64,000 bases of DNA from Hygrophila difformis (lineage: Eukaryota; Streptophyta; Magnoliopsida; Lamiales; Acanthaceae): the NCBI GenBank assembly GCA_030278955.1, contig JAOANR010000002.1:7801982-7865981 (forward strand), given 5' to 3'. The notes beneath the pieces were generated by a model. The model saw only the letters and a program-made list of their open reading frames with translations, ran no database searches and was not told the DNA's origin. The translations under genes and the position numbers were made by a program. Numbering within the stretch: position 1 is the first letter of the stretch; each line of letters opens with the position of its first letter. Of this stretch, positions 23,628 through 36,557 are shown in pieces.

Positions 23628-26107
23628 ATTTGCATCTTTATGAAAAATTTTCCATTCTTCATCTTCACAATTAATTGATTGAACCCTTAAACAAGTAATT
23701 AAAGGTCAATATTAGCAATAATGGAGATCAATAATCACCTGGATTAAAGGAACCTTGTTCAATATCCATTAAAATATTTTTCTATAAACAAAATCATGAT
23801 ACCTTAAACAGATAATCCAGACTATAATTAATTATGGTAGGAGGGATTATTTAAGCTATCAATTATGGATTAAGTCCATAACCTTGCATGAGAAACCAAT
23901 GTCTCTCATACAAGTTCTTCCCTTTATTTTATTTTCTTTTGTCTTTTGCGTATTGTGTGTAACACTTAGTAAAGAATACACCAGACTAATGTTGGCGGGT
24001 ATTCCCTCACGGACAAACTAGCTCGTATTCTGGGTATTAATTACTAAATGTTATTTTGCATGGTCTGGATAGCAGTCGGTGGAAGCCTTGGCGGTTCGTC
24101 CATCCGGGATTATAATAGCTGCTCAGTTGATTCCTATCCGGATACAGTTTTATTTTAATTATCTTAATTTCCAACCCAAATTCTAATCTGTAGTGTGAAC
24201 CAGTCAACATCTGTCAATGCTGACTAAGGATCATCACAGAAAAGAAGCATGTAGGTTTTCATCTGAATTCACAGACAGTGGAGGCCCAACTGGCATTGAC
24301 ACTGCCATTATAGGGTCTAAGCTGTCTAAATTCGCTCCATCCGAGTAATTGGGAAATTGGACAGTAGATGTTTACAGCCCACCCGATCATTCTGCCATTA
24401 CTTTGGTCCTCTGACCACTTCATGATTGTGTTTCATCCTCTGTCTAGACCCGTCGTAATATTTTGGGTCAATTAATTTTACACTTCATTATATCCGTATG
24501 CATGCTACTATTATGTAACTAATGTGGTCTATAATATTTTGGGATCCTTCCCTTGGACATTAGAAGTCTAGATTCAAATAGATATTGCATATTAAATTTC
24601 CAACAAAAATTCTTTTGTAAAATCCAGATCTGAGTAAGGGATGAATTCTTCAGTTATGACTAGTTCATATTCTGTCAATGGTTGATTTTGGGAAATTAGA
24701 AGCAGAGTCAGCGATTAGGTCTCATCTAGACTGAAAGGATCTGTGTTTTAATTGAGAGTCTAGTACCTGTTCAGGGAATGGTTTTCAGATTCATTAATTT
24801 TCCAAAATTGCTTTGTGTTGGAAATCTGGTATTAAATATCACACTGACATGGGGTCCACTTGGATTCAAATACGGTGTGATAGATAATTCTAGAGGAACA
24901 ATACATAGGCCTTGGTTATTTTCTAAGGTAGGGTTGAGTATTATTTCAACTGCTATCCTCTTCTGCCAAAGCCTATTTTTGAGTCCTGAGTGAGTGCAAT
25001 CGGAATAAACTAATTTATTAGTCTATTCCATTAGTTTGTATCTCATAACCACCCAACGGGAAGTGAACACTTCGAGCGGTTCACCGAGAATAGGGAATTC
25101 TTGATCCACACCCAGTCATTCTGACTGGGGGCTGTCTTCTACTACCAGGGTCAGACCTTCAAAACCTCCGAGTGATAGGATTTTAAATGCTTTCTTTATC
25201 GCTTTCTTTTAAACGCTTTCATTAGAGGTCACTTGGTTGTATTGAGAGTTGTGTAACTGCTACTAGGATTGATAGTTAAGGGATAGTTCAGGCTTGATTA
25301 GAGTCTTTGGGTGTGACATGGGAGAATGATAGTAGTACTTGGCATTTCAGTAAATGATCTGTCAGGTGTTGCTTATCCACCACAGATGAAATAACATACC
25401 CTGGCCAGGGCAGTTACAAGTCTGTGGTATCTTAGAATTTGCGGTCTTAAGAACATGTAAACTCATGATGTAAGTACCTGTCTGTTAAAGGGAACGCAGT
25501 ACTGAGAGCATGAGAATTAGCTATCTGAGAGGATTATCCCAAGCAAAGATCTGTGTATAAAAATGGAAGTTTAATTATGCCTTATCTAAATCTTGTCCAA
25601 TTTTTATTCTTTTCTTCCTGTCCCTTCTGTCCATTCTGTGAATCAGCTTCGTAGCTAGCATAGTATAAAATTTTCATTGCTTTTGCAGATAGTATCTACC
25701 GCGTTCTTAGAATAACTTTACCCATTTTCTAGAATAGAATTTATATGCTTTGTAGAATAGATTTAAATGCTTTTGTAATTTAGTTTACATTCAGTCAGTA
25801 GATGATTAATCACTTTTCAAACCAAATGGAGAAATACGAGTGGAAAATCTAGTAAAACGACGTGGGCCCTGCTTCCATCGCACATCCTCCAGTGAACGAT
25901 CCGGTCTCACTATAAATTACTGCAATTTTTGACACCGTGCGCTTTCGGGGGCACAGTTTCTTAACACGAGTAATAAAAACGTGACAACCTATAAATATAT
26001 CCCTAATCCCAACTTCGCCTTCGTAAATTGGTTTCATTATATAAAATTGAAAACCGGGATTATTGATCTTCAGAAAAATCTCGTGTAGGAAATTGTCAAA
26101 AGTTTCA

Positions 26108-26125
26108 TGGCGCCGTTGCCGGGGA
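26108..26125 (+). other. Primer-binding site of Element B
   Basis: TGGCGCCGTTGCCGGGGA abuts the LTR. This sequence is the common Athila-lineage primer site. Confidence 0.9.
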
Positions 26126-26266
26126 GGATGCAGCGCCGTTTTATTAGAGAATTACATTCCTCATTGCTCCTAGTTAGCTTATACATATAAATATAAATAT
26201 TTACCTTCAAAACCAATTCTAACCTGGGGACTGTACAGGTACCGTCATTATTGAAGCCGTTGTTCT

Positions 26267-28700
26267 ATGCAAAGGAGGAAGCAGACGCCAGCCGAAATTC
26301 CGTACAACGCAGAGATAGAAAAGACAGCTCGACGTCTTAGGGCGGAGACCAAACGAAGACGTGAACGAGAAAGACAGGCACTACTTTCACCAAGCACCAG
26401 TAGCGACATATCCGATATGGCCAACCCTGACATTCCTCCGATCATCCCACCCAATCCACCACTTCACAACATTGAGGAACACCCCGAAGATGCTGATAAC
26501 GATGATCTGGATGATCCCCCTCCTCAGATCATACAGGGAGGCGGGAACCCACCAAACATTGAACAGCAACACTTCGAGGCACCTCCTCCCAACCCGAACC
26601 CTCAAAACCCACCAAATAACCAAAACCACCAAAACTTCCAAAACCAGAAAAATCAGCAGTACCAGAATCCCCATCAGAATCCCCCGAATCCTAATGACTT
26701 CAATGATCCTAGGAACTATTATATGCATCAGAACTACTACCCACAGCAATATCAAGGAGGGGTTGAGAACAATCAACAAGCAGCAGCCGCTGATTACATG
26801 CAGCCAATCCAAGAGCCATATTTGAACATTCCTGGATAAGCTCCATCTTGGCCAGGAATTTCGAAGTGAAGCCGGCCCTCATCAATGTTGTTCAGAGCAA
26901 TCAGTTCGCTGGGGCAAGTCATGAAGACCCCCATGATCACCTGCAGACTTTCTTAGAATTATGTGATACTATCAAGAACCAGAATGTGTCTGCTAACACC
27001 ATTCGATTAAGGCTGTTTCCTTTCTCTCTGACTAGCGGAGCACGAACATGGTACAAATCCCTGCCCGTAAATCAGAAGTCCACATGGGAGGACGTGATCA
27101 GAAATTTCCTAACGAAATACTTCCCGGAGTCCAAGGTGGATGAATTCCGCTCTAAGATTGCGGAATTCAAAATGAAGCCAGACGAGTCCCTGTATGACGC
27201 AAAGGAACGGTTCTTCAACTTGCTTAGGAAATGTCCCCAGCATGGTTTCCATGATTGGGAGAAATTGAGAAAGTTCTACAGCGGTTTGACCCCAGCATGG
27301 AAAAACATGCTTGATGCTGCCGGCGGTCAACACCTGCTATACATTCCAATGGATCAAGCATGGGGCAAGATTGAAGCAATGAGTGTAAACAGATCTGTTC
27401 TAACTGATGATGTTAATTCCCCTCCCCCTCGTGGTTTGTGTGCTGTAGGTACAGCAGAAAAATCAGATATTGAAAAGCTTCAAGAGTAGGTGGCAGCATT
27501 GTCTGTTAATCAGGGAACTGGGAGCTCTACTCAAGGACAGCAAACAGATGTGATTTGTGGACTGTGTCAAGGTGCTCACGCAACTGATACATGCGAACAG
27601 ATTTCAGCTGAAAGCTGTAACTATGCAGGGGCTTTCCCAAATAGACACCCAAACTTGTCATACTCAAACAACAATGCCCTTAACTCCCACCTCTTGAACA
27701 AACCACAACAGCAACAACTCAATCCTCAGCAGAACCAAGGATTCAATCAGAACAGGGGACATAATTTTCAAAACCCAGGCTTCCAACCCCAGATCCAGCA
27801 AAGACCCCCTCAAAATTTCCAACAGCCTACCTAGAACTTCCAAAACTTTCAGCCCCAAAACTTCCAGCCGCAATTCATTCCAAACCAAGGCCAATGGAAC
27901 CAAAACCAAAATTAGAATCAAAATCAAAAACCTCCTTCAAGGCTGGAGAATTTGATGACTGATTTTATCACTAGCCAGAAGGAGATTAACACTCAGCTGC
28001 AGGCTTTTATCAGAAATGTAGAGACTCAAGTTACTCAGATGGCTAATGAAATGCAGAAAAGGGATAAAGGGACATTGCCAAGCACTGCGGAAAAGAACCC
28101 GCAATGCAAAGCAATAACTTTGAAATCTGGGAAGACACTGGCAGGACCACGGGAAGCGGATGCTGGAAACAACTATGGGGAAGATGATGATGCTGTTGAC
28201 AATGCTGATGAGGAAGCAATGGATGAACAGAAAGAAGCCGAACAGCAGACTGACGCTGTAAAAGGAACGGCAGAAACAGAAAACAGTAATGGTGAAGGTA
28301 CAACCTCTAACCATCTACCACCAAAACATGATAACAAAAACAAGTTCATGCCTAGGGTTCCTTACCCGGCTAGACTTAAAAATAAGCAACAAGATCTGAA
28401 GTTTGAAAATTTTCTGAAAAGACTGCGGGAAGTTGAGATTACCATTCCTTTGATTGAAATGATCTCTGAAATGCCAGTCTATGCTAAGTTCTTGAAAGAA
28501 ATGATTTCAGGAAAGAGACAGGTTGAGCAGGACGAATTGGTGGTACTCAACAGCACTTGCAGTGCTATTATTCAAAAGAAGCTGCCAGAGAAGAAAGAGG
28601 ACCCCGGATGCTATACATTGCCGATTCGGATTGGCCAAAACAACACCGGAAAAGGACTATGTGACCTCGGCTCCAGCATTAACGTTATGCCATTAACCAT
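26267..28700 (+). pseudogene. Element B gag and start of protease
   Basis: An ATG at 26267 opens an N-terminal basic and then Pro/Asn/Gln-rich segment that ends near 26839. The gag core is in another frame from 26848: FAGASHEDPHDHLQTFLELC, LFPFSLTSGARTWYKSLP, WEDVIRNFLTKYFPESK, which is Athila type. This frame runs to 28700 through amber stops at 27487, 27832 and 27913, each fitting CAG to TAG. A Gln/Asn-rich linker and an acidic segment follow. The protease begins near the end with the active-site context CDLGSSINVMPLT, and Element C enters a few residues later (TSD accat at 28696-28700). The second half of the protease is at 43229. Confidence 0.88.
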
Positions 28701-31440
28701 TGAAACTTTTGACAAATTTCACTAACACGAGTATTTTTCTAGAAAATATATCAGGTTCGGATTTATAAAATGAAAAGAGTTATGATTTATGGAATGAGTT
28801 TAGGAATATATTAAGAGTGTCACTTTTTATTACTCAGGTGGGGTGCTTTAATTTCAAATGGCGTTGCAGTCCTCTCATGTCATGAAACTTTTGACAAGTC
28901 TCATGGTACAACCGGGATAGATTGACCTTCAGCCTGTCACACTGAGGGTCCCCGGCATATGTGCCATGATACTTCTCATGATTTCATGTCATGAGATTAC
29001 CTACCATGAAACTTTCGGCAGACTCCCACTACATGAGTATTTTCTGAAAAATCACATTTTTATTTACTCGTGTTAAGAAACTGTGCCCCCGAAAGCGCAC
29101 GGAGTCAAAAATTGCAGTAATTTATAGTAAGTACCGGATCGTTCACTGGAGGATGTGCGATGGAAGCAGGGCCCACGTCATTTACTAAGATTTTCCACTC
29201 AATTACTCGATTCGAGTTTGAGTTTGATTATCAACTACTTGACAGAATTTAAACTAAGCTATGAAAGCAATTAAAATAAAGCAGATAAAATTATTCTAGA
29301 AAGCGAATTAAATTAATCTAAGAAGACAATAAAATTAATCTAAGAGAGCGGTTAAGATTATTCTAAGAAAGCAGATTTAAAATGAGACAGAAGGGACAGG
29401 GAGAAAATAATAAAGGTTGGACAAGATTCAGATGAAACACAGTTAAACTTCCATTTTAATACACAGATCTTTGTTTGGGATAATTCATCAGTTAGCTAAT
29501 TCTCATGCTTCCTTTACCATGTTCCCTTTAACAGACAGGTACTTGTAGTAAGGATTTACATGCCTTAAGACAGCAAAATCTAAGATACCACAGATATATA
29601 ACTGCCCCTGCGCAGAGGTATGTCATTTATCTGTGGTGGACAAGCAACACCTGACAAATCATTTATTGAGATGCCAAGTACGTTATCATTCCCCAATGTC
29701 ACACCCAAAGATTCTAATCAAGCCCTGAACTATCCCTTAACTATCAGTCCTAGTAGCAGTTACACAACTCTCAATACAACCGAGTGACCTCTAACGAAAG
29801 CATTTAAAAGAAAGCGGTAAAAGAAAGCGGTAAAGAAAGCATTTAAAATCCTATCACTCGGAGGTTTTTGAAAGTTTGACCCTGGTAGTAAAAGAAAGCC
29901 CCCAGTCAGAATGACCGGATGTGGATCAAGAATTCCCTATTCTCGGTGAACCGCTCGCAGTGTTCACTTCTCGTCGGGTGGTTATGAGATACAAACTAAT
30001 GAAACGAACTAATAAATTAGTTCGTTCCGGATGCACTCACTCAGGACTCAAAAATAGGCTTTGGCAGAAGAAGATAGCAGTTGAAAGAATACTCAACCCT
30101 ACCTTAGAAAATAACCAAGGCCCGAATGTTGTTCCTCTAGTGTTATCTATCACACCTTGTCGGAATCCAAGTGGAATCTGACCCAGTGCAATATTTAATA
30201 CAAGATTTCCAACAAACAGCAATTTTGGAAAATAATAAATCCGAAAATCATTCCCTATCAGGTACTAGACTCTCAATTAAAACACAGATCCTTTCAGTCT
30301 AGGTGAGACCTAATCGCTGACTCTGCTTCTAATTTCCCAAAATCAACCCCCAGTCGGATATGAATTAGTCATAACTGTCGAATTTATCCCTTACTCAGAT
30401 CCGGATTTTATAAAGGAATTTTTGTTGGAAATTTATTATGAAACATCTGATTTAAAATCAAGACTCCTGTGTCCAAGGGAAGGATCCCAAAATAATATTG
30501 ACCACAATATCTACATAATAATATCATGCATAAAGTTATAGAGAAGTGTAAAATTAAATAACCCAAAATATAAGGTGGGTTTAGACAGAAGTTGGAACAC
30601 AAAGATGAAATAGCCGGAGATGAGAAGAATTTATTTGGCTAAAAAGAGTGCCAGAAATAACTGGGGTGATCTGGACTGCAAACATCTGCTATCCAGTTCC
30701 CAATTATTCCAGATGGGAAGATTTTTAGACAGAAAGGAATTCCAAGTGACGGTGACCGCCGTCATTCAGCTCCCTTTTATCTGTGAACGGAAGAAAAACC
30801 CACATATGTTCTTGTTGTAATAATTCTCAAATAATGTTGGTCGACATCATTTAATAATACTACAACTTGAATTCAGGTTTTGAAATTAAGATAAAAAGAA
30901 TAAAACTGTATCCGGATAGGAGTCAGCTGAGCAGCTATTATAATCCCGGATGGACGAACCGCCAAGGCTTCCACCGGCCACTATCCAGACCATGCAAAAT
31001 AACATCTAATAATTAATATACAGACCACGAGCTAGTTATCCGTGTGGGAATACCCGCCAACATTAGTCTGTTATATCTCTTACTAGCTGTTTCACACAAC
31101 ACGGAAAAGACAAAATAAATAAAAGAAAATATTTTTGGGTCATCTTGCATGAGAGACATTGGTTTCTCATGCAAGGTATGGAAATTATTCCATAATTACT
31201 CCTTATGGTCTAAATAATCTCTCATTCCGTAATTAATTAATTACAGTCCGGATTATATACTTAGATCATTAGAGTTTAATTTTTTTGTAGAAGAATCTTT
31301 TAATGGAAAATTGAACAAAGTTCTTTATATCAAATTAATCATGGGTTGAGATCATTGGATTTCAACCTCAAAATATTAATATAAAGGTTCAATTAATTAA
31401 TGGAGTGAGATGAAGAATAAAAATTGGCAAAAAGATGCCA

Positions 31441-32000
31441 CTCTGTCGCGGAGTAGAGTTTGTGTCGCGGAGCATGGTTCCGCGACAAAGGTTTCGCGAC
31501 AAAGGGGTGGGAAATAAGAGGAATGGAATTTTTGAAAATTAGGGTTTGTTTTGTCGCTTAAGCAAAAATTTTGTCGCGGAACATGGTTCCGCGACAAAGA
31601 GGCATAGCGACAAAGAGGGTTGAAAATTGGTAAGGACATAATTCCTGGTCGCGGAACAAGGATTTTGTCGCGGAACGTGGTTCCGCGACAAAGGTTCCGC
31701 GCCAGAGTCCTCCCAGAATAAAATTACAAGTATTTGGGTCCTTGGTCGCTAATCAAGGATTTTGTCGCAGAACGTGGTTCCGCGACAAGAGTTGCATCGC
31801 GACCAAGGGGTTTCAAAATTAATGGCAAGGCATAATTTCCTGTCTCGGAATAAAATTTTGTCGCGGAACGTGGTTCCGCGACAAGGGTATTCCGCGACAA
31901 AAGCCATGCAGACAAAATGCAAGAATTTGGTCCTCTGTCGCTAAACAGGGGTTTTGTCGCGGAACGTGGTTCCGCGACAGAGTGTTCCGCGACAAAGGGT
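31441..32000 (-). repeat. Element C hairpin cluster 2 (3' LTR): six nested-palindrome units
   Basis: Units start near 31441, 31549, 31646, 31740, 31833 and 31934. Each has an inner hairpin, arms TTTGTCGCGGAAC / GTTCCGCGACAAA with loop GTG or ATG (perfect at 31664-31692), flanked by weaker outer arms of GTCGC / GCGAC type. Spacing (about 97 bp) and distance from the TATA box match cluster 2 of Element B, but the motif is different. Confidence 0.92.
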
Positions 32001-32667
32001 TTTAAAATTTATAAAAATTTTGGCAGCATAACGCCTAATATTGCATTACATGGGTGTGCGTTGTGATCCGTGGGATCACAACGGGAAAATTACATTGCAA
32101 CCCGTGGGGTTACAATGTGATGCAATACAATATAGGAAATGCAATTTTTAGATATGCATAAACACTTTAATAACATCCCTTTCTAGATTTATTATACTAG
32201 AACTAAAAATAAAATAAAACAACATCCAAAATAAAAAGAAAAATAAAAGCAACTACTAAACTAAAAAGCAAGATAAAACACACTGGAACAAAAATCTGAA
32301 AAAGATAAACTAAGCTAATAAACCTATCAAGGGATAATATCTAATGATTATGCATTTATTAAAATAAGGAAAGCAATAAAACCTAACTACAATACCAAAA
32401 CATGGTTCAAAATACACCCATTAATTAAGTGTTTGAAACCCACAAACTACAAAATATAAAACTGGAAAAGAAAAAGAAATGAACACTAGCTACACTATTT
32501 TATTACAAAGCATAAATTAAAACTAAGCTAAGATCTACATCTACATTGCATAAAAATAATCTAAGCTACCTACTCTAACATGTTTTTGGAGAGCACAGTG
32601 GTGCCTCCAAGAACAGTAAAACTAAACTAAGTGTAGCTAGGTTACTGTTCAAGGGGGTGGGAGGTTA

Positions 32668-32675
32668 TATTTATA
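32668..32675 (-). promoter_or_regulatory. TATA box of Element C 3' LTR
   Basis: TATAAATA on the minus strand in CTCTATAAATATAACC. Hairpin cluster 1 lies upstream and cluster 2 downstream, as in Element B. Confidence 0.65.
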
Positions 32676-32703
32676 GAGGTGGAAAATTAGCCCTAGGCCC
32701 ATT

Positions 32704-33112
32704 AGGCCCATTTGGTCGCGGAATAGATTATTTTGTCGCGGAACAGCTTGCATAGGGACACAACACATGAAATTTGCTTTTTGGCTTCAGATTTTCGCAT
32801 CAGAGGGGACGGGAGCTCGAGTCCCAGGGAATAAGACGAAAATCCCTTACCCACTGGGACCTCAAGTCCTGGGAGCTTGTGTGTATTTTGGCATGTGGGA
32901 ATATTTTGAAAAAGCATGTCACGTGAGCTGTCCCTGTCCCTGTCGCGGTGCACTGTCCTGGTCGCGCTCCACTTTGTCGCGGAACCATGTTCCGCGACAA
33001 AATTGTGTGCCTTGATTCTCTTCTCACAGTCTCGAAATAATTTTTGGGCGCGGAGCAAATTTTTGGGCGCGGAGCACTTTGTCGTGGAGTACCCTTCCGC
33101 GACAAAGTATTT
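32704..33112 (-). repeat. Element C hairpin cluster 1 (3' LTR), upstream of TATA
   Basis: Copies of the TTTGTCGCGGAA motif at 32704-32745, 32970-33002 and 33043-33112, several as inverted pairs (for example TTTGTCGCGGAACCATGTTC at 32972). Two variant copies read GGGCGCGGAGC. Confidence 0.85.
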
Positions 33113-33816
33113 AATTTTTCTCTCTCTCTCATTTCTCTTCTCTCTTCATTCTTCTTTTTCTTGATTCTCGATCCCTTTCTGTTTACAGCTTTCTTCTTCA
33201 AATTTCTTCTTCTTCGTTCTTTATTTTCTAATTTTGCTCTTCCATCTTTTTCGTCTCTCTTCCATTTTAATTCCAGTTTTCCAAAATCTTTTCTTGTTCT
33301 CGCTCCAGTTCTTTCTTTTCCAGTTTTCTAAAATCCCTTTTCTTCTTCTTCTTTGGGTTTTCTGAAATCTGAAAGTGGGGGTTGGAGACAATGGAAATAT
33401 GAAGTGCTCGGTTGGTGGTGGTGCGAGCTGTTGAGGCGGCCGGAAATGGAGATGCTGCGGCGGAGCTTGAGAGAGAGGCGGAGACAGGGGCGATGAGGTG
33501 AAGATGGGGTTGAGGGTGGTCGGAAAAGGAGAGGATGGGGGAGGATGGAGATGGTTGGTGTTGGAAATGGGGACAGAGGGGCTGCCGGAGTTGGATATGG
33601 TGGCGGCTGAGAGGGGCGAATCGGAGGCGGATGAGGAAATGGGGGCTGTTGAGGGCGAATCGGAGGAGGGAAGGTTCGGTTTCTGGAGGCGGCGGCGGCT
33701 GTCGAGGTGGACTTGGAGGAGATGATGGTTGGTGGAGAGATGGTGGCGCGAGGTGGAGGAGATGGAGGGATGGTGTTGGTGACGGATGGCGGCGGCCGCC
33801 GGCGGCAGGAGATGGA

Positions 33817-33850
33817 TTAGGGTTAGGGTTAGAGTTTAGGGTTAGGGTTG
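33817..33850 (-). repeat. Telomere-like repeats in Element C 3' LTR
   Basis: Short run of TTAGGG and TTTAGGG units on the plus strand beside a GGCGGCGGC-rich stretch; the same run is in the other LTR at about 42524-42557. On the element's own strand it reads as AAACCCTAA, a telobox-like motif. Confidence 0.75.
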
Positions 33851-35998
33851 GGCCAAGAGTTTGGGCTAGGGTGGTTTTTGTTGGGCTTGGGCCACTTTTT
33901 GGATTATTTTGGGCTTGAAAATATTGGGTTAAGTGGAGATGGGTGTAATGGGCTTCCAGATTGGATTTGTGTTACTGGGCCTGGAGAATTGGACTGATTG
34001 GGAAATGGATTGGACTAGGGAATTGGACTGAAAATATTGGACCAAGCAAAGTAAATCACCTGTAATTAGTTAAAATTAACAGTGATTAGTGGACCAATTA
34101 ATGTTTAACTGAAACAGAAAAGAGGAATAGAAATAACTAAACATAAAAATTAAAAATATATACATCAAAATGTAAAAATAAAAATAAAAATAATATAAAT
34201 ATAATATTTATTCCACTTGATTGTTTGGTCTGTGTTCCATTTAATGAACTCGTGTTCCACCGAATAGACAACAACGAACCAAATTAATCAAGTGTATGAT
34301 TTTTAATATTTTTATCATGTTTTTGGATTTTTTAAACATAAATTTAATAAAAAATAACAATATTTTTGTATTTTTCAATACCAGCTTATTATTTATACAA
34401 ACTTGCATAAATCTGCTAAATTCAACTGCTTTCTTATTTAAATAAGACCGGAATGCGATCAAATGTCCGTTTTAGACACGGAAATAGATTGAAAATAATG
34501 GTCAATTTTGGCCATTATCAACATCCTCACATTTAATACTGATCGTCCCCGAGCAGTCAGAGTCAATGTTCCTAAGAACACGGACTCTACATATTCAATC
34601 TATTTACGTGGCTTCAAAAATATCATTCTTTTTAGATTGGGATAAGACAATCAAAAACTACAAGTATTAAATTCTCTTGATTGCAGTGTTTAATGAAATG
34701 ATACTTCTCACTTAATCAGGCCTACAAATCAGTCATTATTGACAATTCTTCATGAATATCATGTTTAGAAAAATTCATTGATTTAATTCTATAATTAAAG
34801 TATGACATGAACATAATTAAAAGCAGAGCCTCACATATAGTAGAAACGGAAATTTCACTCACTCTCAAATTTGTGTTTTATCGTAATCGCTCATAATCAA
34901 ATTTAATTAAACTATCCCATAAGCTTGCAATTGGACCAACTCGCCACCGGCTCATTTCTTCAAATCGAGATCATGAGGTCTTATTTAAGGGTTATAATGG
35001 GGCATACGGTTGCAACATTAGGTAAGAAAGGGAATTATTGGGCTAAGAAGTGGCAAGAATTAATTCTATCATAACTTGGCATATTTATTTGAAATTTATG
35101 ATCATCAATATCTTTCTTTTTTTTTGTGCTTTTCTTTTTCTATTGCATGACATTAGACTATGTCTAATTTGCTTTGTCATTTGCAATTTCTTGATGTTGA
35201 CAAGAGTTCAACATTTTTCTTCTTCTTTTTTTTTGTGTTGAATGGAACTCAACAATTTTCTTCTTCTCATCTCTTTTTTTTTTTATCGGATTTTTGAATA
35301 CCGATTGAAATTTTGTTGATGATCAAAAATTTAATGCCTTGATAAAATTCATTCTTGCACACTTGGGTTTGAATTTTTTTTGGTCTTTTTAGAAGGCTAT
35401 GGATAATATAGAGGGCTTCAAAGAAACATTAGGCTTAAGGCTCAAAGTGGTTAATCCTAACGGAAAAATATTTTTGGGTTTGGATTTCAAACGAAGGCCA
35501 AAATTTTGGTTTCTAGGTGCCTCGATCATATGCTCGATTTTTGGAATATGGCATAGTCTTGAATCGGTCCCAATTGCAAGTTCTAGTTTCCTTTAATCAA
35601 AATGATTTTCACACATCAAAGAAAAGAATGAGTAAAAATGACTCATGGCTCAAATCTCACATGGAATGGTTGATTCATGTCATACAATATTCTTAAATAT
35701 AATCTTTGAAAAATTCTTACAATCTATTCAATTAAATTCTCAACATGAGGACTTATTACCCAACAAGATGATGATATCATTAAATTTTTATAGCTCAAAA
35801 CCTCAAAAATTCATATCATGCATGTCTTCAATTATATTATCCCAATTTAAAAGTTTGAAAATTTAATCATAAACCAAAATCAAATATGTGAATTCTTAGA
35901 CAGAGTTATGCATGTTTTGCACTGTATTTAAATATAAAATAATAAAAATAAACAAAAAGAAAAGTAACACACTCTTTTTTTTTTTTTAAGTGAAGAAT

Positions 35999-36036
35999 CA
36001 ACATCCTCACATTTTGAGCCTTGCTTGAAATGTGAG
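35999..36036 (-). repeat. Stem-loop/PPT-like module, Element C copy 3
   Basis: On the minus strand: CTCACATTTCAAGC..., imperfect stem with AAATGTGAG, followed by GATGTTG. More diverged than the other copies. Confidence 0.65.
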
Positions 36037-36516
36037 TAAATCAATTCCTACTTAAACAAATTATCAAAATCTACATAAAATAAAAGAGGAGGGAGGGAGG
36101 GGGAAAATATTAACATAAAAGATAGAAAAATAATTCCGATAGCCTTTTTCGTCAAACCAATTAAATGTTCGACGATTTGGGCTATGTGTGATCGTTTGGT
36201 TCGTCGAACAACGCGATTGTTCGATGCCCAATACTTAAGAAAAATTCTGATTTTCATCAAAATTGTTCAATCACATTTTTGGATTTTATAAAATTTATTC
36301 TACTATATTTACTTGCATAAATTAGGTCGGATTAATTCTGTTCTTATAAAAGTTATTCCGGATTTTAAATTGCTTTAAATTCCAAGAATACTTTCAATTA
36401 ATCACAGAATCGATCCAACCGGGAACCTGTTTTGCAGCTTTTAATTTTCTTTTTGGTGATTCCACAAATTCCTGCAAAGCAAACATAAAAGAAGTTATCG
36501 GGTTTTCTTAAAAATA

Positions 36517-36557
36517 TCAACATCCTCACATTTAGAGTCTTAGTACTCTAAATGTGA
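36517..36557 (-). repeat. Stem-loop/PPT-like module, Element C copy 2
   Basis: A 14-bp perfect stem (CTCACATTTAGAGT / ACTCTAAATGTGAG), 6-nt loop, then GATGTTG. A candidate 3' splice site GCTTTGCAG|G lies about 44 nt further on the minus strand (36473-36472). Confidence 0.8.

Larger units (their letters stand above)
21811..26107 (+). repeat. Element B 5' LTR, about 4.3 kb
   Basis: TG...CA; ends AAAAGTTTCA directly before the primer site. Three parts are visible: U3 with hairpin cluster 1 and a TATA box, a second hairpin cluster 0.66-1.2 kb downstream, and a long 3' part (from about 23670) that aligns with the Element C LTRs in reverse (shared words such as GTTGGCGGGTATTCCC and GCGGTTCGTCCATCCGGGA). 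An open frame at 24778-24993 also falls in shared LTR sequence and is not taken as a gene. Confidence 0.9.
28701..34520 (-). repeat. Element C 3' LTR, about 5.8 kb
   Basis: Nearly identical to 37390-43228. Relative to the B LTR it carries a different hairpin motif and an extra ~1.1 kb block (about 33113-34300). TGAAACTTT, the complement of the LTR end, recurs at 28701, 28883 and about 29006. Confidence 0.92.

Noticed and set aside
31441..32000. Regularly spaced repeats resembling a CRISPR array
   Set aside because: Units are nested palindromes inside a plant LTR, spacers are not unique protospacer-like sequences, and no cas genes exist in this eukaryotic context.
33498..33918. GC-rich open frames (Gly/Arg/Trp-rich) on the plus strand of the Element C LTR
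   Set aside because: Low-complexity translation, repeated in both LTRs, antisense to the element, no domain; more likely a captured non-coding or gene-fragment block.
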